Assembly: GCA_025331445.1 (NCBI GenBank)
Contig: JAIWNE010000036.1
Coordinates: 228,513-292,512, forward strand
Length of the DNA stretch: 64,000 nt
Source of the DNA: Blakeslea trispora
Lineage: Eukaryota > Mucoromycota > Mucoromycetes > Mucorales > Choanephoraceae
Direction: 5' to 3'
The notes under the pieces are model-generated. The model saw nothing but the letters and a program-made list of their open reading frames with translations, was not told the origin of the DNA and did no database searches. Shown here piece after piece: positions 44,828 to 55,119 of this stretch. Position 1 is the stretch's first letter; each line of letters starts with the position of its first letter. Both the position numbers and the translations under genes were made by a program.

Positions 44828-45475
44828 TTAATTCCATTCAAGCTTATTCCAAATAGAGCTTTTGTTTTCTCGGGTTTCTTCTGTCCTGCCGTCAGGATAC
44901 TGAATACGTCGCGTTGTTTCTGTATCACCGTTGACTTTACGGGTTAAGATGGTCTCTTGTGTTCCATCAGGATGATAAACAGTACGTTGAGAAGTACTGC
45001 TGAATGACCAACCATGCTTTAATAATAATAAAGAAAAAAGATGAGTGGAGTTTAGACTCCCATTACGTAATTATGTTTTTTGTACCTCAGCAGAAGGTGG
45101 TAATGTACTTTGTTCTTTGTTAAAATAGTCTTGGTTTAATAGACGCTTGGTCGGCATGAGATAATCAAAGATAGAATTAGAAGCAGATTGATATGTTTGC
45201 TGCTTTTGTTTAGACTTTGTGGTAAGTCGCTTAAAGTCGTTTCCTCCAAACCTATCTTCATTGGACGGGGCCGAGTGATTGTTTAGGTTTGTGCCATCCA
45301 TAATCGTCGTCACTTGAGGATCGCTGAAGACAGATTCAAAGATGCCAGAATTACTTGTCATTTCTCGGAACATCATGGCAAAAGCATTTTGAACCATATT
45401 GTTCATTGCATTTTCGATAGCTTCCAAGTCTGACTCAAATGTGTTATTGTTGTTGGGTGGTGGCTGATTAAGCAT
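44828..45475 (-). CDS. Small conserved-looking protein of unknown function, two exons
   Basis: Not recognised with certainty. Exons 45086-45475 and 44828-45016 join in phase to about 192 aa. The first exon has a helical block EAIENAMNNMVQNAFAMMFR followed by a polar, Ser/Asn/Gln-rich linker. The second exon has two repeats of a 'DG--ET' pattern: TVYHPDGTQETILTRKVNGD and RIQYPDGRTEETREN, then a short WNKLEWN end. The repeated strand-like PDG-x-ET pattern resembles the tail of HAX1/MLF-like or DnaJ-adjacent proteins, but this is only a guess. The ATG at 45475 is the first in frame after a stop. Tandem with the hydrolase, 127 bp upstream of its ATG. Confidence 0.7.
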
Positions 45476-48323
45476 TGGATTATGTATTTTGCGTAGTCTT
45501 GAGAACAAAACTTTTTTCTTTTGTCTTCTAGACTCTCATGCGGAAGAGGGTGTCCACAAAAATTAGAAAAGTGGTCACTTTTTTTTTTCACCTTCACCAG
45601 ACAAAATAAATCATAAGATGAGCTTAATCTAAAGTCTCATAACTTGTTTTATGCCTCTTTTTAGAGTCTAATCAATGCCATTATTAAACTTGATTAAATC
45701 ACTGAGTTTCTCATCCTATAACTCAAGAACACTATTATCTGAATGCTTATCATCGAGTTATTTTGCTTCAAAGTAGTCAGTGTAGAGATTGTTATTTTGA
45801 AGTGATAACTCTATGAAGAAAAGAAGATGGCACAGCTTAAACAGTTCGAAAGTGTATTTTCCACACAAGTAGCTTGGGAGGTTCTATTAAAACTCCGGGA
45901 CATTCAAAATCAAGACACCCAAAATATCTGCCCTCAGCCATTTGAGAAAAAACTGTAAACAATATCAACAAGCTATTTTTTTTTTGAAGTTCTTTTGTTC
46001 AGTATGAATCACCAGTTACAGACAAGTCGAAAATGTAAAGACAATGATTTCATCAAGTAATTTGTTCTTCTTTTAATAATAATAAAAAAGCCAAGATCGG
46101 CAAGAGCAAAGACTTGATTGTTATACTGATTGCCAAGTCAACTTAGATACTTGAAAGTGGAACAAATCTGGCACTATTTCTTTCTTTTTTCTTTTTCTGG
46201 AGATGCCAGATTACAGTGAAAATTGTAGGTCCTGTGCTTGTCTTTTGGAAATAATTCAGGCAATGACAAAACTTCATGAATAATGAGACAAACAGGTGAA
46301 CTATATAACATTTACGAACCAAGCCTTATAGTATCAGCAATTCACGTCTTTCTTTTGCATGAACAAGAAAGGGATGGCAATGGCTAGGTTCAGCAGTTGA
46401 CATTACTTCTTTCAGGATTAAAGTATTTTTTTTTTTGGGTTCTATCAAAGCCTATTCAGCTTTTCTTTATTTGCATTGTTGATACTCGAAATAAGACAAG
46501 AACATAAAATAGCTTCCATGCCTTGCAGCTATAGTATTTCAGTTTCCACTATCTTTTTTTACGGCAAGTGTGGAGTTCCCTTTCTCAAATAAGTGAGATC
46601 TTTGAATCTAGTATAAACTTATCAAGAACATACATGCTTATCTGATAGTTCTTGTTTTTAAAAAGACAAAGAAAGTGCTACAGAGACACCCATCCTTAAA
46701 TATTTAATCTCGTTGCTTTTCTTCTGTAAACAATAACGAAAAGCAATGCCACTTGTTTCTATGTCTGTTGAAACGATTTTGACTTTTATTTAGTGGGGAA
46801 AAAAAAAGAATACAATTTGTACTGTTTACAGCTAAAAATAATAATAACAATAATAATAAAGTTTAATATACATGCTAATACTGACTCTAGTCTTTCTCGG
46901 TTTTCATTTGTTCAGTTGGACCAAAATGCTTAAGCTTATTAGCTCTGCGATATGTTCACAATAGGCTTCATGAAATACGCGTCTTCATTGCTGCCTCAGA
47001 GTTTTGTAATTTTACATTTATTGGTCTGATAAATTCGTCTAATTTCTTCTTTCAATCAAGTCGATGTATGACCTTGTTGCTTCCACTGTGCTACTTTCTG
47101 TAATTTCCAGCACTTGTAGTGTTTTTCTTTTAGGCCTGCGTAAACAATTTTCGCCTTAGGTATTGCTTTGATCCCAGGTAGATTCTTTGCGTGAGCAAGT
47201 ACAATTGATTGTCTTCTATACCTCATTCGTTTGCTCTTTTTCTCATACGCTGGCCCGTTAAGTTACTTTGTCTCATATTCCGTTACATGTCTTGAGTCAG
47301 TAGCTTCCATGACTTTAGCTTATGTATTCTTTTAGGTATTTCAGGAGAGTAAAAGCAGGACTCTTTTTTTTATCCTCATCGTCATCTTACAGACTCTTTT
47401 AGATTGACTGCTCTAAAAAGAGAAGAAAGGTTTCTTTACATTTCTTTATTATCGAATCTCACACTTTACTTTTGTTCTCTGTTGCTCTTTTATCAGCCAT
47501 ACATAAATGATTTATTTCCTTCAAGGGGATAGCCGAAATTATCCGTGTTGCATGGTAGTAGTATCTCTTGTAGCCAAATGCTACTAGTTGTACCTAATTT
47601 CATTCATTGTTTGTCATTCTATTTATTAGAGTATCTGTGGGTTATCTGAGCTTTTTTTTTCTAGAAACCCCTTTGATCCTTCTTTTTTCCTTGTTTTTAC
47701 TGGCTTGATATTCTGCAGCTTTGGGAGAAACAAGGAAGATGAGGCAAATCATACATTTCTTTCCTGTGTATCTAGAGCAGAATCATACCTGGCAAGTATA
47801 TAACCAACCCATTAAGTCGGAGTGAGCCACAATGGTCATTGTGGTAGACACAACTTACGGTGCTGCATTTTTTTTTTTTTTTTTTTTGAAATCAGCCGAG
47901 TCAGGTACGAAAAAAAAAAAAAAAAAAAAGTTTGAGATTTAATTTCCTTTTTTTTTTATCAAATGACCAAATTCCCCTTGATTTTTTTTTCTTCTTCTTC
48001 AAAAGAAGAGCGAAAGAAAAGGAATGAGAAGGTAACAAAACGGTATTTGAGCAACTGTACAAAGTTTTGCAGCATACAATTAGTGACTTTTAACATTAGA
48101 AGATGAAAAGTGTAGTTAGTTCTTACAACTGAGGTCACAGGATATGCAGAGTAAGCACCGGTTATTGAATTAACTTGATCTCACACAAAAATTGGTCTTC
48201 CGCCTTGAATTTTGTTCCTAAATTATTTTTTATTATCTAACTGTCGTTTTCTTTCCCTCTCTCTCTCTCTCTCTCTCTCTATCTCTTTCCATCACCCATC
48301 TGTATATTCATACATATTATTCT
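45476..48323. other. 2.85 kb intergenic region upstream of the kinase gene
   Basis: The longest gene-free gap inside the gene-dense core. No ORF, tRNA or transposon end recognised. Near 47827-47844 is a perfect 8-bp inverted repeat (CCACAATG/CATTGTGG), and 47868-47929 is a T20/A20 hairpin. A (CT)n tract at about 48256-48285 precedes the kinase start. It could hold long regulatory sequence or a non-coding RNA; nothing supports either directly. Confidence 0.5.
47868..47929. repeat. T20 ... A20 inverted homopolymers
   Basis: Twenty T (47868-47887), a 22-base spacer, then twenty A (47910-47929). The two runs can form a hairpin; a dual poly-tail arrangement can also arise from retroposed fragments in opposite orientations. 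Confidence 0.85.
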
Positions 48324-51300
48324 ATGAATCAGCAACTGCATAATACTTTCTCGATGCTGAAGACCAACAGTAACACAGGCACTTCTTTAGAAAGATCATC
48401 TAGCACTCGCTCAAGATCTGGTAGCTTCTTTCGTGCTATCACACTGCACCCTTCGCCTTCTTTACCTTCTCCACCCACATCTTCATCCGTCATACAAATG
48501 CCTAGAAGCAATACAGCTACTGGTTCCCATCCGATCGACAATGAGATTTCTCAAACAATTTCTTGTAATCCAGAAGATTTTGAAATAAAAAGCCCTATTG
48601 GTAAACAAAACAAAACAAAAAAGAAGCTTTTTCGTTTGACCTTTTATTTGTCATTAAATTTCATTGTTTATGTCATAGGCTATGGCTCGTCTGCTGTTGT
48701 TTATAGTGCTACCTTTTTACCAAGAAATATGAGAGTAGCCATCAAAGTGATTGATCTCGATCTGTTTGAGCGAAACCAGATTGATGAGCTTAGAGTATGT
48801 TTATCACTTGACATTTTTGTACCTGATTTATTTTCTAACATGTTATTTTATTAGCGTGAAACCGCATTAATGGCATTATCTAAACATCCAAATGTCCTCA
48901 AAGTATACGGCTCATTTGTAAGCGGTTCCAAATTACACATAGTCACGCCATATCTTTCGGGTGGTAAAATGATTTTGTTTTGCTTTCCTTTTTTGTCAAT
49001 GACAACAAGCAGTTGACCTTCCTTCTCTCTATTTATGTTAGGTTCCTGTCTAGACATCATGAAAAGCGGTTTTCCCGATGGGTTTGAAGAAGTAGTAATT
49101 GCAACTATTTTAAAACAAGCTTTGGAGGGCTTAATATACCTCCATAAGAATGGTCACATTCATCGCGATGTCAAAGCAGGCAATCTATTAGTTGATGACC
49201 TGGGCACTGTCATGTTGGGAGATTTTGGTGTATCAAGTTCACTCACTGAAAGCAATGAGGTCCGAAAGACATTTGTGGGCACTGTATGTACATCATATAA
49301 CACAATATTCCTATTTCAGAATAGTGTATTTACTCTTAACATAACAAAAAAAAATTAGCCATGCTGGATGGCACCAGAAGTAATGGAACAATCAGGTTAT
49401 GACTTTAAAGCAGATATATGGAGTTTTGGCATAACAGCATTTGAGCTAGCTATAGGCCATGCCCCATTTGCCAAGTTCCCTCCTATGAAGGTAGGCTATT
49501 TAAAATTAAAAAAAAAAGTTTATGCATGCTATTATTCATTGACAGTGCATCGGCTTTCGTTTCAGGTTTTGATGATGACATTAAATCAGGCGCCGCCCAC
49601 ATTAGACAGAGAACATACGAAACGAAAATTCTCTTCAACATTTAAAGAAATGATTGATATGTGTTTGAATAAAAATCCAAGCAAAAGGTAAAGATGCGAC
49701 ACAAAGACTACTGGTTTTTTTGTATTCTCATTTCTTTTTCTTTTTAGACCAACTGCCGAAAAACTTCTTACTCATCCTTTCTTTTCCCAAGCAAAGAAAA
49801 AGGAATATTTGGTAAAGGCGTTACTGTCCTCTATTCCCTCGCTCGAAAAGCGCGTACATCGACGAGTCAAACATAAACAGGCGGTAGTTGAAAAGACAGC
49901 TCAGTGGGACTTTGGGGATGATGATAGCTCTGAGGAAGAAGATGTACCGCACCAAATCAGTCGGGAAGTTGAATTCCAGCATTCAAAGAGAGCTAGCATC
50001 ATGGAAAGATCAAATAGTGTCTCTATGTATACTGTCGATATACCACATAGACAGCATATCACTTTTAGTGATGATCTGAAATACGATTTGCCTTCTCCTG
50101 CTACTTCTGACCCCGAGAATAACTCTTCAGTTCCTATTCGGAAGACACGATTTGTAATAGAAGGAAACTCTTTGTCCAATCCATCGGAGGCATCAGCTGT
50201 ATCCAATCGTTTCTCTTCTGGTAGTCCTCCTATTGATTCGCATGCTTTGCACCTTGCAAGTATACCCATGACACCAACTACTTCTGCCTCATCCCTTCAA
50301 TCACAAAAGGTTACAGACAACAATTGGCATGGTACCCTTGGTGTTGGTCTCGGTATTTCTTCGACAAAACCAGATCATGGAGAACTTCGTAAAGGAAGAT
50401 TCAGTGTGAACCAAAACAACACTACGGTTGGAATTTCACGCAAAAATAGTGTCTGTGTATCTGAATCTACCAAGCTTGAGTATGGTGCTATGCAAGCATT
50501 GACCATAGCTTCCTCGGAGTTGCCTTTACTTGATCTGCGCTCTGTCTCAATGTCGCGTGAAACAAGTAACGATAGTATGAAAGGTAGGATGCCCAGCAAA
50601 TAATAGTTGCAATAGAGAAATGAGCTAAAGTCTAATTTCATTCTTTGTATTCTAAAGAACGAAGATCAAGATTTGAAGTGACCAGCAGCAACAATCCAAC
50701 TAGCCCAAACGAAAGCCAGATATCCTCAGTGAAGCTTGATACATATCCTTTAACACGGGAGCCGTCTTTTCGTCATCAGCGTACTCTGTCTCGAGAATCT
50801 TTTGGGTCTAGTAAAATTGGACGATTTTCAATCGAAAAAGAAGATACTAGCCTACTTCAAGCAGACAGCGTACATCAAGCAGACAGCGTACATCCTTTTG
50901 ATAGTGCTTCCCATATGCCTCACGATTGCCGAAAAAAGGGGCGCTTTGAATTATCAAACAACGGCAACAAACAAAATGAATCACCACCAGCAACTCTTAG
51001 TAATTCTTCACAGGCCTCTTCCTCTATTGCTACACCCAACCTGAATGAATCTCAAGCTAACAGAAGGTCATTTTATCTTGATCAGCTAGCTGCCTCAACG
51101 TCCCTCTACAGCCAGATTGACTTCCTTTTACAACAGAACGAGCTTCAAAAAAGCGTATTACATGATGCTATGTATGAGTTAACTGCAAGTGTCTCACAAC
51201 ACCAAATACCTACCGCATCAATTTCGCTGCCTAGACGCCGCTCATCTACTGTTGAGCCCTATAAGGCTCAATGCCATTCCGGTGAGGCTTCTGATGTCTT

Positions 51301-51616
51301 GAGGTAAAAGCAAATTTATGAATAGTAATTTGGTTTAAAGTATTTTTTTTTCGTCTAATATATAGCATTTGCTTTTTTCCTCTTTCTTTTAGATCATCAA
51401 ATGTTGTCAAAAGTGATATTTCAATTACTTTGGTAATATGATTTTTTTTGTATTCAAAATATCATCTAATATGTTTTATATGTACAGAATCGTCTGCAGC
51501 AACTACTCTTGTCTTCATATAAAGAGCAAGATCGACTGACCAAAGAAAACGAGGCATTGAGACATGAAGTTGGATTTTTAAGAAAACAACGGGTACCTTT
51601 ATCAACCGATGTCTGA
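48324..51616 (+). CDS. Ste20-group (FRAY/OSR1-like) protein kinase with RFx[V/I/L] tail motifs
   Basis: Serine/threonine kinase. Exons: 48324-48600, 48679-48794, 48855-48963, 49042-49283, 49359-49490, 49566-49687, 49748-50583, 50658-51303, 51393-51432, 51488-51616; phases close to 882 aa. Kinase domain about 82-355: [10 protein letters not shown] loop, VAIK with Lys115, HRDVKAGN with Asp210, DFG at 228-230, [11 protein letters not shown] typical of the Ste20 group, then a basic segment [12 protein letters not shown]. The order and PF/S sequences ([38 protein letters not shown]) match the OSR1/SPAK/FRAY branch. The 500-residue tail is Ser-rich with five R-F-x-[V/I/L] motifs at about 467, 550, 616, 667, 707, and a C-terminal coiled coil ([24 protein letters not shown], split over the last exon). 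I see no CCT domain. Confidence 0.9.
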
Positions 51617-52953
51617 TATATCCCATGTTCATTCCGCTCTTCTATATTTATCTTGACTTCTGCTCACAACTCTAGACTATACCTTCTTGAGCAAAAGCAA
51701 TATCGTGTATTTTATAACCATCCTTGTTAATTATTTTGTACATATAATAATCTCCCATCATGCCTTTAAAAATATCTGCTATATCTTGATAGAAAAAAAA
51801 ATTAATAACAATGCACTTATATAGTTACCTGTCTATTTTTTAACAGAGTTGCTACACTCTATGACTTTTCAATTTCATGTTTAAAAGTATTGTAACAAAT
51901 AAAAGAACAAAATAATAAACGTTTAGCTTCAGTTTTTACATCGTAGCACTACGGGAAATTCTTTGAAAATCGCCAAAACTTCTTAATTTTTGTGTGTGAC
52001 TCTAATTGTCGTGTTTGTAGATGTAATTCTAAATGCTCAGTAGTCTTTTTTTCTTCATTTAATTATTTTCCACCAAGTCCCTACACTATTCACATGCTTG
52101 TAAACGAATAACCCTTTTATCAATAACACTTTAAACAGCAACTCATGCTCCAAAGAGTCATTGTGATTGAGCCTCAAGGCATCTCTTGAAAGCTAAATGA
52201 ATTTGTTAACACAGTCAATAAGTTAGAACAAGAAGGCAGTTCCTTAAAGGAAACGATGACTTTATTAAAGAATGATATTTTGAAATCTAGTAAACAACAG
52301 ATTCACTTTTGCATTGTCTACTGAAAACAACACGACGTCTGATGTCACAATCAACGGTCTGTTCTTGGACAACTTGAGCCCTTTGAGAGAGCAGTACCTT
52401 TTTTTGGCCCTTATGTAAATTTGACAAAGAAGATGAAGAACAAAATGATATGGCTTGTTATGGAATGTAAGTTATAGGCGTTTTCCTTTTGCTTATTCAG
52501 ATTATTAATGCTCTACTCATAGGGATGTGTCTTTAGATTTGTCATTTCTCGCATTGGATCCAAGCATAGAGCCATATGCAAGGCCATGCTGAAGGTATAT
52601 CTTGTTATTTGTTGTTCTGTAAAATAATCACTGTACTAACTCGACTTCTTCTATATGTAGTAGATAGAACTATTGACAATTCCTATCTAAAGAAAGAGAG
52701 GATGCTCTTCAACAAAAGGTAGGAAATGGATTATGCAGCAACAATATACACACACATAGTATATTGATAGCTAATGTACCATTACTAGAAGCCTAGTGCA
52801 AGCAAAAAAGAATACTTTGAACATAAGGTATGGTAGGTATATTGTCAAGAGGTGAGCTTCTATTTTCCAAGCTTTAGTATTGCACGATGAAGTTATTATA
52901 GATCATTTCAAGACAAGATGATGATAACAAAGTTAAGTACTGCCTGTTATACT
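51617..52953. other. Intergenic with weak coding-like debris
   Basis: Spacer after the kinase gene. Around 52190-52480 the plus strand reads short protein-like pieces (NTVNKLEQEGSSLKETMTLL) broken by stops; no family recognised. Probably an old insertion or dead gene. Confidence 0.4.
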
Positions 52954-53370
52954 TGTTATATTCGTAGAATATAACAGGCACAAAATATAACAAAAAGGTG
53001 AAGACAAATAAAGTCGACTAGAACCAGAACGGCCAAAAAAGATAGATATGAATCTGATCCGCGTTTATTTCAAATATGTGCCTAGTATTTATACTTTTTA
53101 CGATGACTGAGTAACAATCCTTAATTTAACTGAGTGACATGGATAATAGCTTATTTTTGGTGTAATGGATAAAGAGTGAGTACCTCTTGTGTATAAACCA
53201 TAATTCACCATTTGTGCTTCAATCCAAGTGTACTTGATACAAATTTTTTTTTTTTTGTAAAAGAAATTTTTGTTTATTTAAATACAAAGATAGTAACACA
53301 TCGCTGAGGGGTGTAACGTGGCTACACTAGATCGGGGTTTAAGGAAAATCATAAAATGATTTAGACGAGT
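52954..53370. repeat. Diverged LTR copy related to the chromovirus LTR
   Basis: Aligns by eye with 57600-57870: TGTTATAT start, AGAATATAACAGGCACAAA, GAACGGCCAAAAA, AGATAGATATGAATCTGATC, CGTTTATTTCAAATATGTGCC. The right limit is uncertain because similarity fades after about 53230 and a T run intervenes; weak matches to the chromovirus region beyond its LTR (58040-58130) suggest it keeps a little internal sequence. Same orientation as the LTR at 57600. Confidence 0.75.
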
Positions 53371-53716
53371 AAAGGGTGAATCTTTGTGGATTGTGATATT
53401 TGACGTATGAATCAGTAAGTTGTAAAATGAGTCGGCTAAGCGAAATGAGTCTCCTTGAATCCTTTATTAAAAGTAAGGGAAGATTCATAAGTCAAAAGTA
53501 AATTGGCTTATAATAAAAATCAATCTCTTGTAATTTAAGTTCAGTACCAATAAAATACGTAGAATCATTTATATGATTTCTACCTTCTAATATGATGTTA
53601 ACATTGTATTAGAAGGTTTTAGTATTATAGGTGTAATCTAATTCGACTTGGCTATAGGAAGCTTAGAGAAATACCACATGGATATTGAGCAGTGGTGTAG
53701 AACGTCATCGATTATA
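53371..53716. other. Unassigned repeat-like sequence left of the Tc1 element
   Basis: AT-rich, no ORF. Includes an inverted pair ACCTTCTAAT ... ATTAGAAGG near 53583-53617. May be more of the truncated LTR element or LINE 3' sequence. Confidence 0.4.
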
Positions 53717-55058
53717 CAGTCACTAGAAAAATAACTTGATCCATTTTTCCAAAAAATTAAATTCCAAATTATCACTCAAACTTCAACATCAGGTTGCATG
53801 AGTTTTACTTATCATAAAGGCTTCAAAGTTTACAAAATAAAAGGAAATGATGTTTACTTTTGATAAATGCTAAAAAAAATACAATTAATATTTGGTATGC
53901 CCTCCTTTTGCCTTGATTACAGCTTGGCATCTGGAGGGCATACTTTCTACTAAAGTTTCAGCGAAGTCAAGCCCTATCAGTTCCCATTCTTGCAAGATGA
54001 GCGCCTTCAATTCTTCAACATTCTTGACTGTGTGCCTCTTGGCTGCAAGGCGCTTCTCTAGCTCCCACCACACATGCTCGATAGGGTTCAAATCAGGGCT
54101 TTAAGCAGGCCAGAACTCAAAGCCGCTGATCTGATGGCCCTCCTTCCACCAACGAGCATAGGCACCTGTGTGGCAGGTAGCACCGTCTTCTTGGAGTATG
54201 AACTCTCTACCATGCTTCTCATGTAGATCCTTGAACCAAGGGTGGAAGTGCTTGGCCAAAGTATCAACATAAGCATCTTGATTCATATTGCCTTCTACGA
54301 CCACGAGAGGACCAAATCCCACAGCGGTAAAGCAGGCCCAAACCATCACCGATCCTTTACCCCATTTAGTGCTGCTGAGGATGTTTCTTTCCTCGTACCT
54401 GGTACCCTTCTTACGGATGACTCGGGCAGCACAGTCGTTGTTCTCAACCCGAAAACGTGCCTCATCTGACCATACGACACTTCTCCACTCATCATCATCC
54501 CAACCGGAGTGTCTACGTGCCCAACGTAGTCTAGCCTCCTTGTGGCGGTCAGTAAGAGTGGGCTTGTGTGCTGCCCAAAACGAATGAAAGCCACATTTGG
54601 CTAGATAGCTGACAATAGTCTTCCTGTCAACTATCAAGCCAAATGTTGCTGCATATGCTTGAACCTGAGGATATGTAGCAAACGGATCCTGTTGTACAAA
54701 GCGAACTAGCAATCTAATGTCGCCTTCAGTTGCCTTCGGCTTTCTGCCAGTACTCTTGCCTTTCTCAAAAGTACCCTTTTTCTCAATTGTATTAACGATG
54801 TTTCTTGCTGTCTTGGCATTAATACCTGTTAATGCTTCAATCCTACTATACGTTGCATCGTTCATTCTAAGATAACAAACGCCTCCTCGCTTGAAATCAT
54901 TGTGATATTCGTATTTGCGAGCATTAGAGCTTTCGTTTGATGTATTGTTCATGTTTAATTGTATTTAGAAAAAGTTATGTAGAAGAGGAATGAAGAATAT
55001 TATTTTGAGGAATTTAATGCATTTTTTAAAACGGATCAAGTTATTTTTCTAGTGACTG
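53717..55058 (-). mobile_element. Tc1/mariner transposon, nearly intact
   Basis: 1342 bp with perfect 26-bp terminal inverted repeats starting CAGTCACTAGAAAAATAACT (53717-53742 and 55033-55058), extended by weaker similarity inward, and TA duplications at 53715-53716 and 55059-55060. It encodes one transposase on the minus strand, interrupted by a single stop. It sits next to, and probably within, the 3' region of the LINE at 55120-57599. Confidence 0.95.
53885..54952 (-). pseudogene. Tc1-type transposase with one nonsense codon
   Basis: Cut-and-paste transposase, 354 sense codons in one continuous frame except for a TAA at about 54100-54102. Seen: N-terminal helix-turn-helix block (YSRIEALTGINAKTARNIV) and GRKPKATEGDIRLLVRFV, then a second HTH. 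The catalytic triad: Asp in VVWSDEARFRV, Asp in ILQEDGATCH, Glu in SPDLNPIEHVWWELE. The stop falls between WPA and SPDLNPIE, so the last catalytic Glu is lost. Counting the stop as one residue, 35 residues separate the second Asp and the Glu. No frameshifts; the copy is young or recently inactivated. Confidence 0.95.
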
Positions 55059-55119
55059 TACGTATATGTTCAAAAGGGGTGGAATGGATTATATGGTTCC
55101 AATAGGCAGTCCAAATGCG

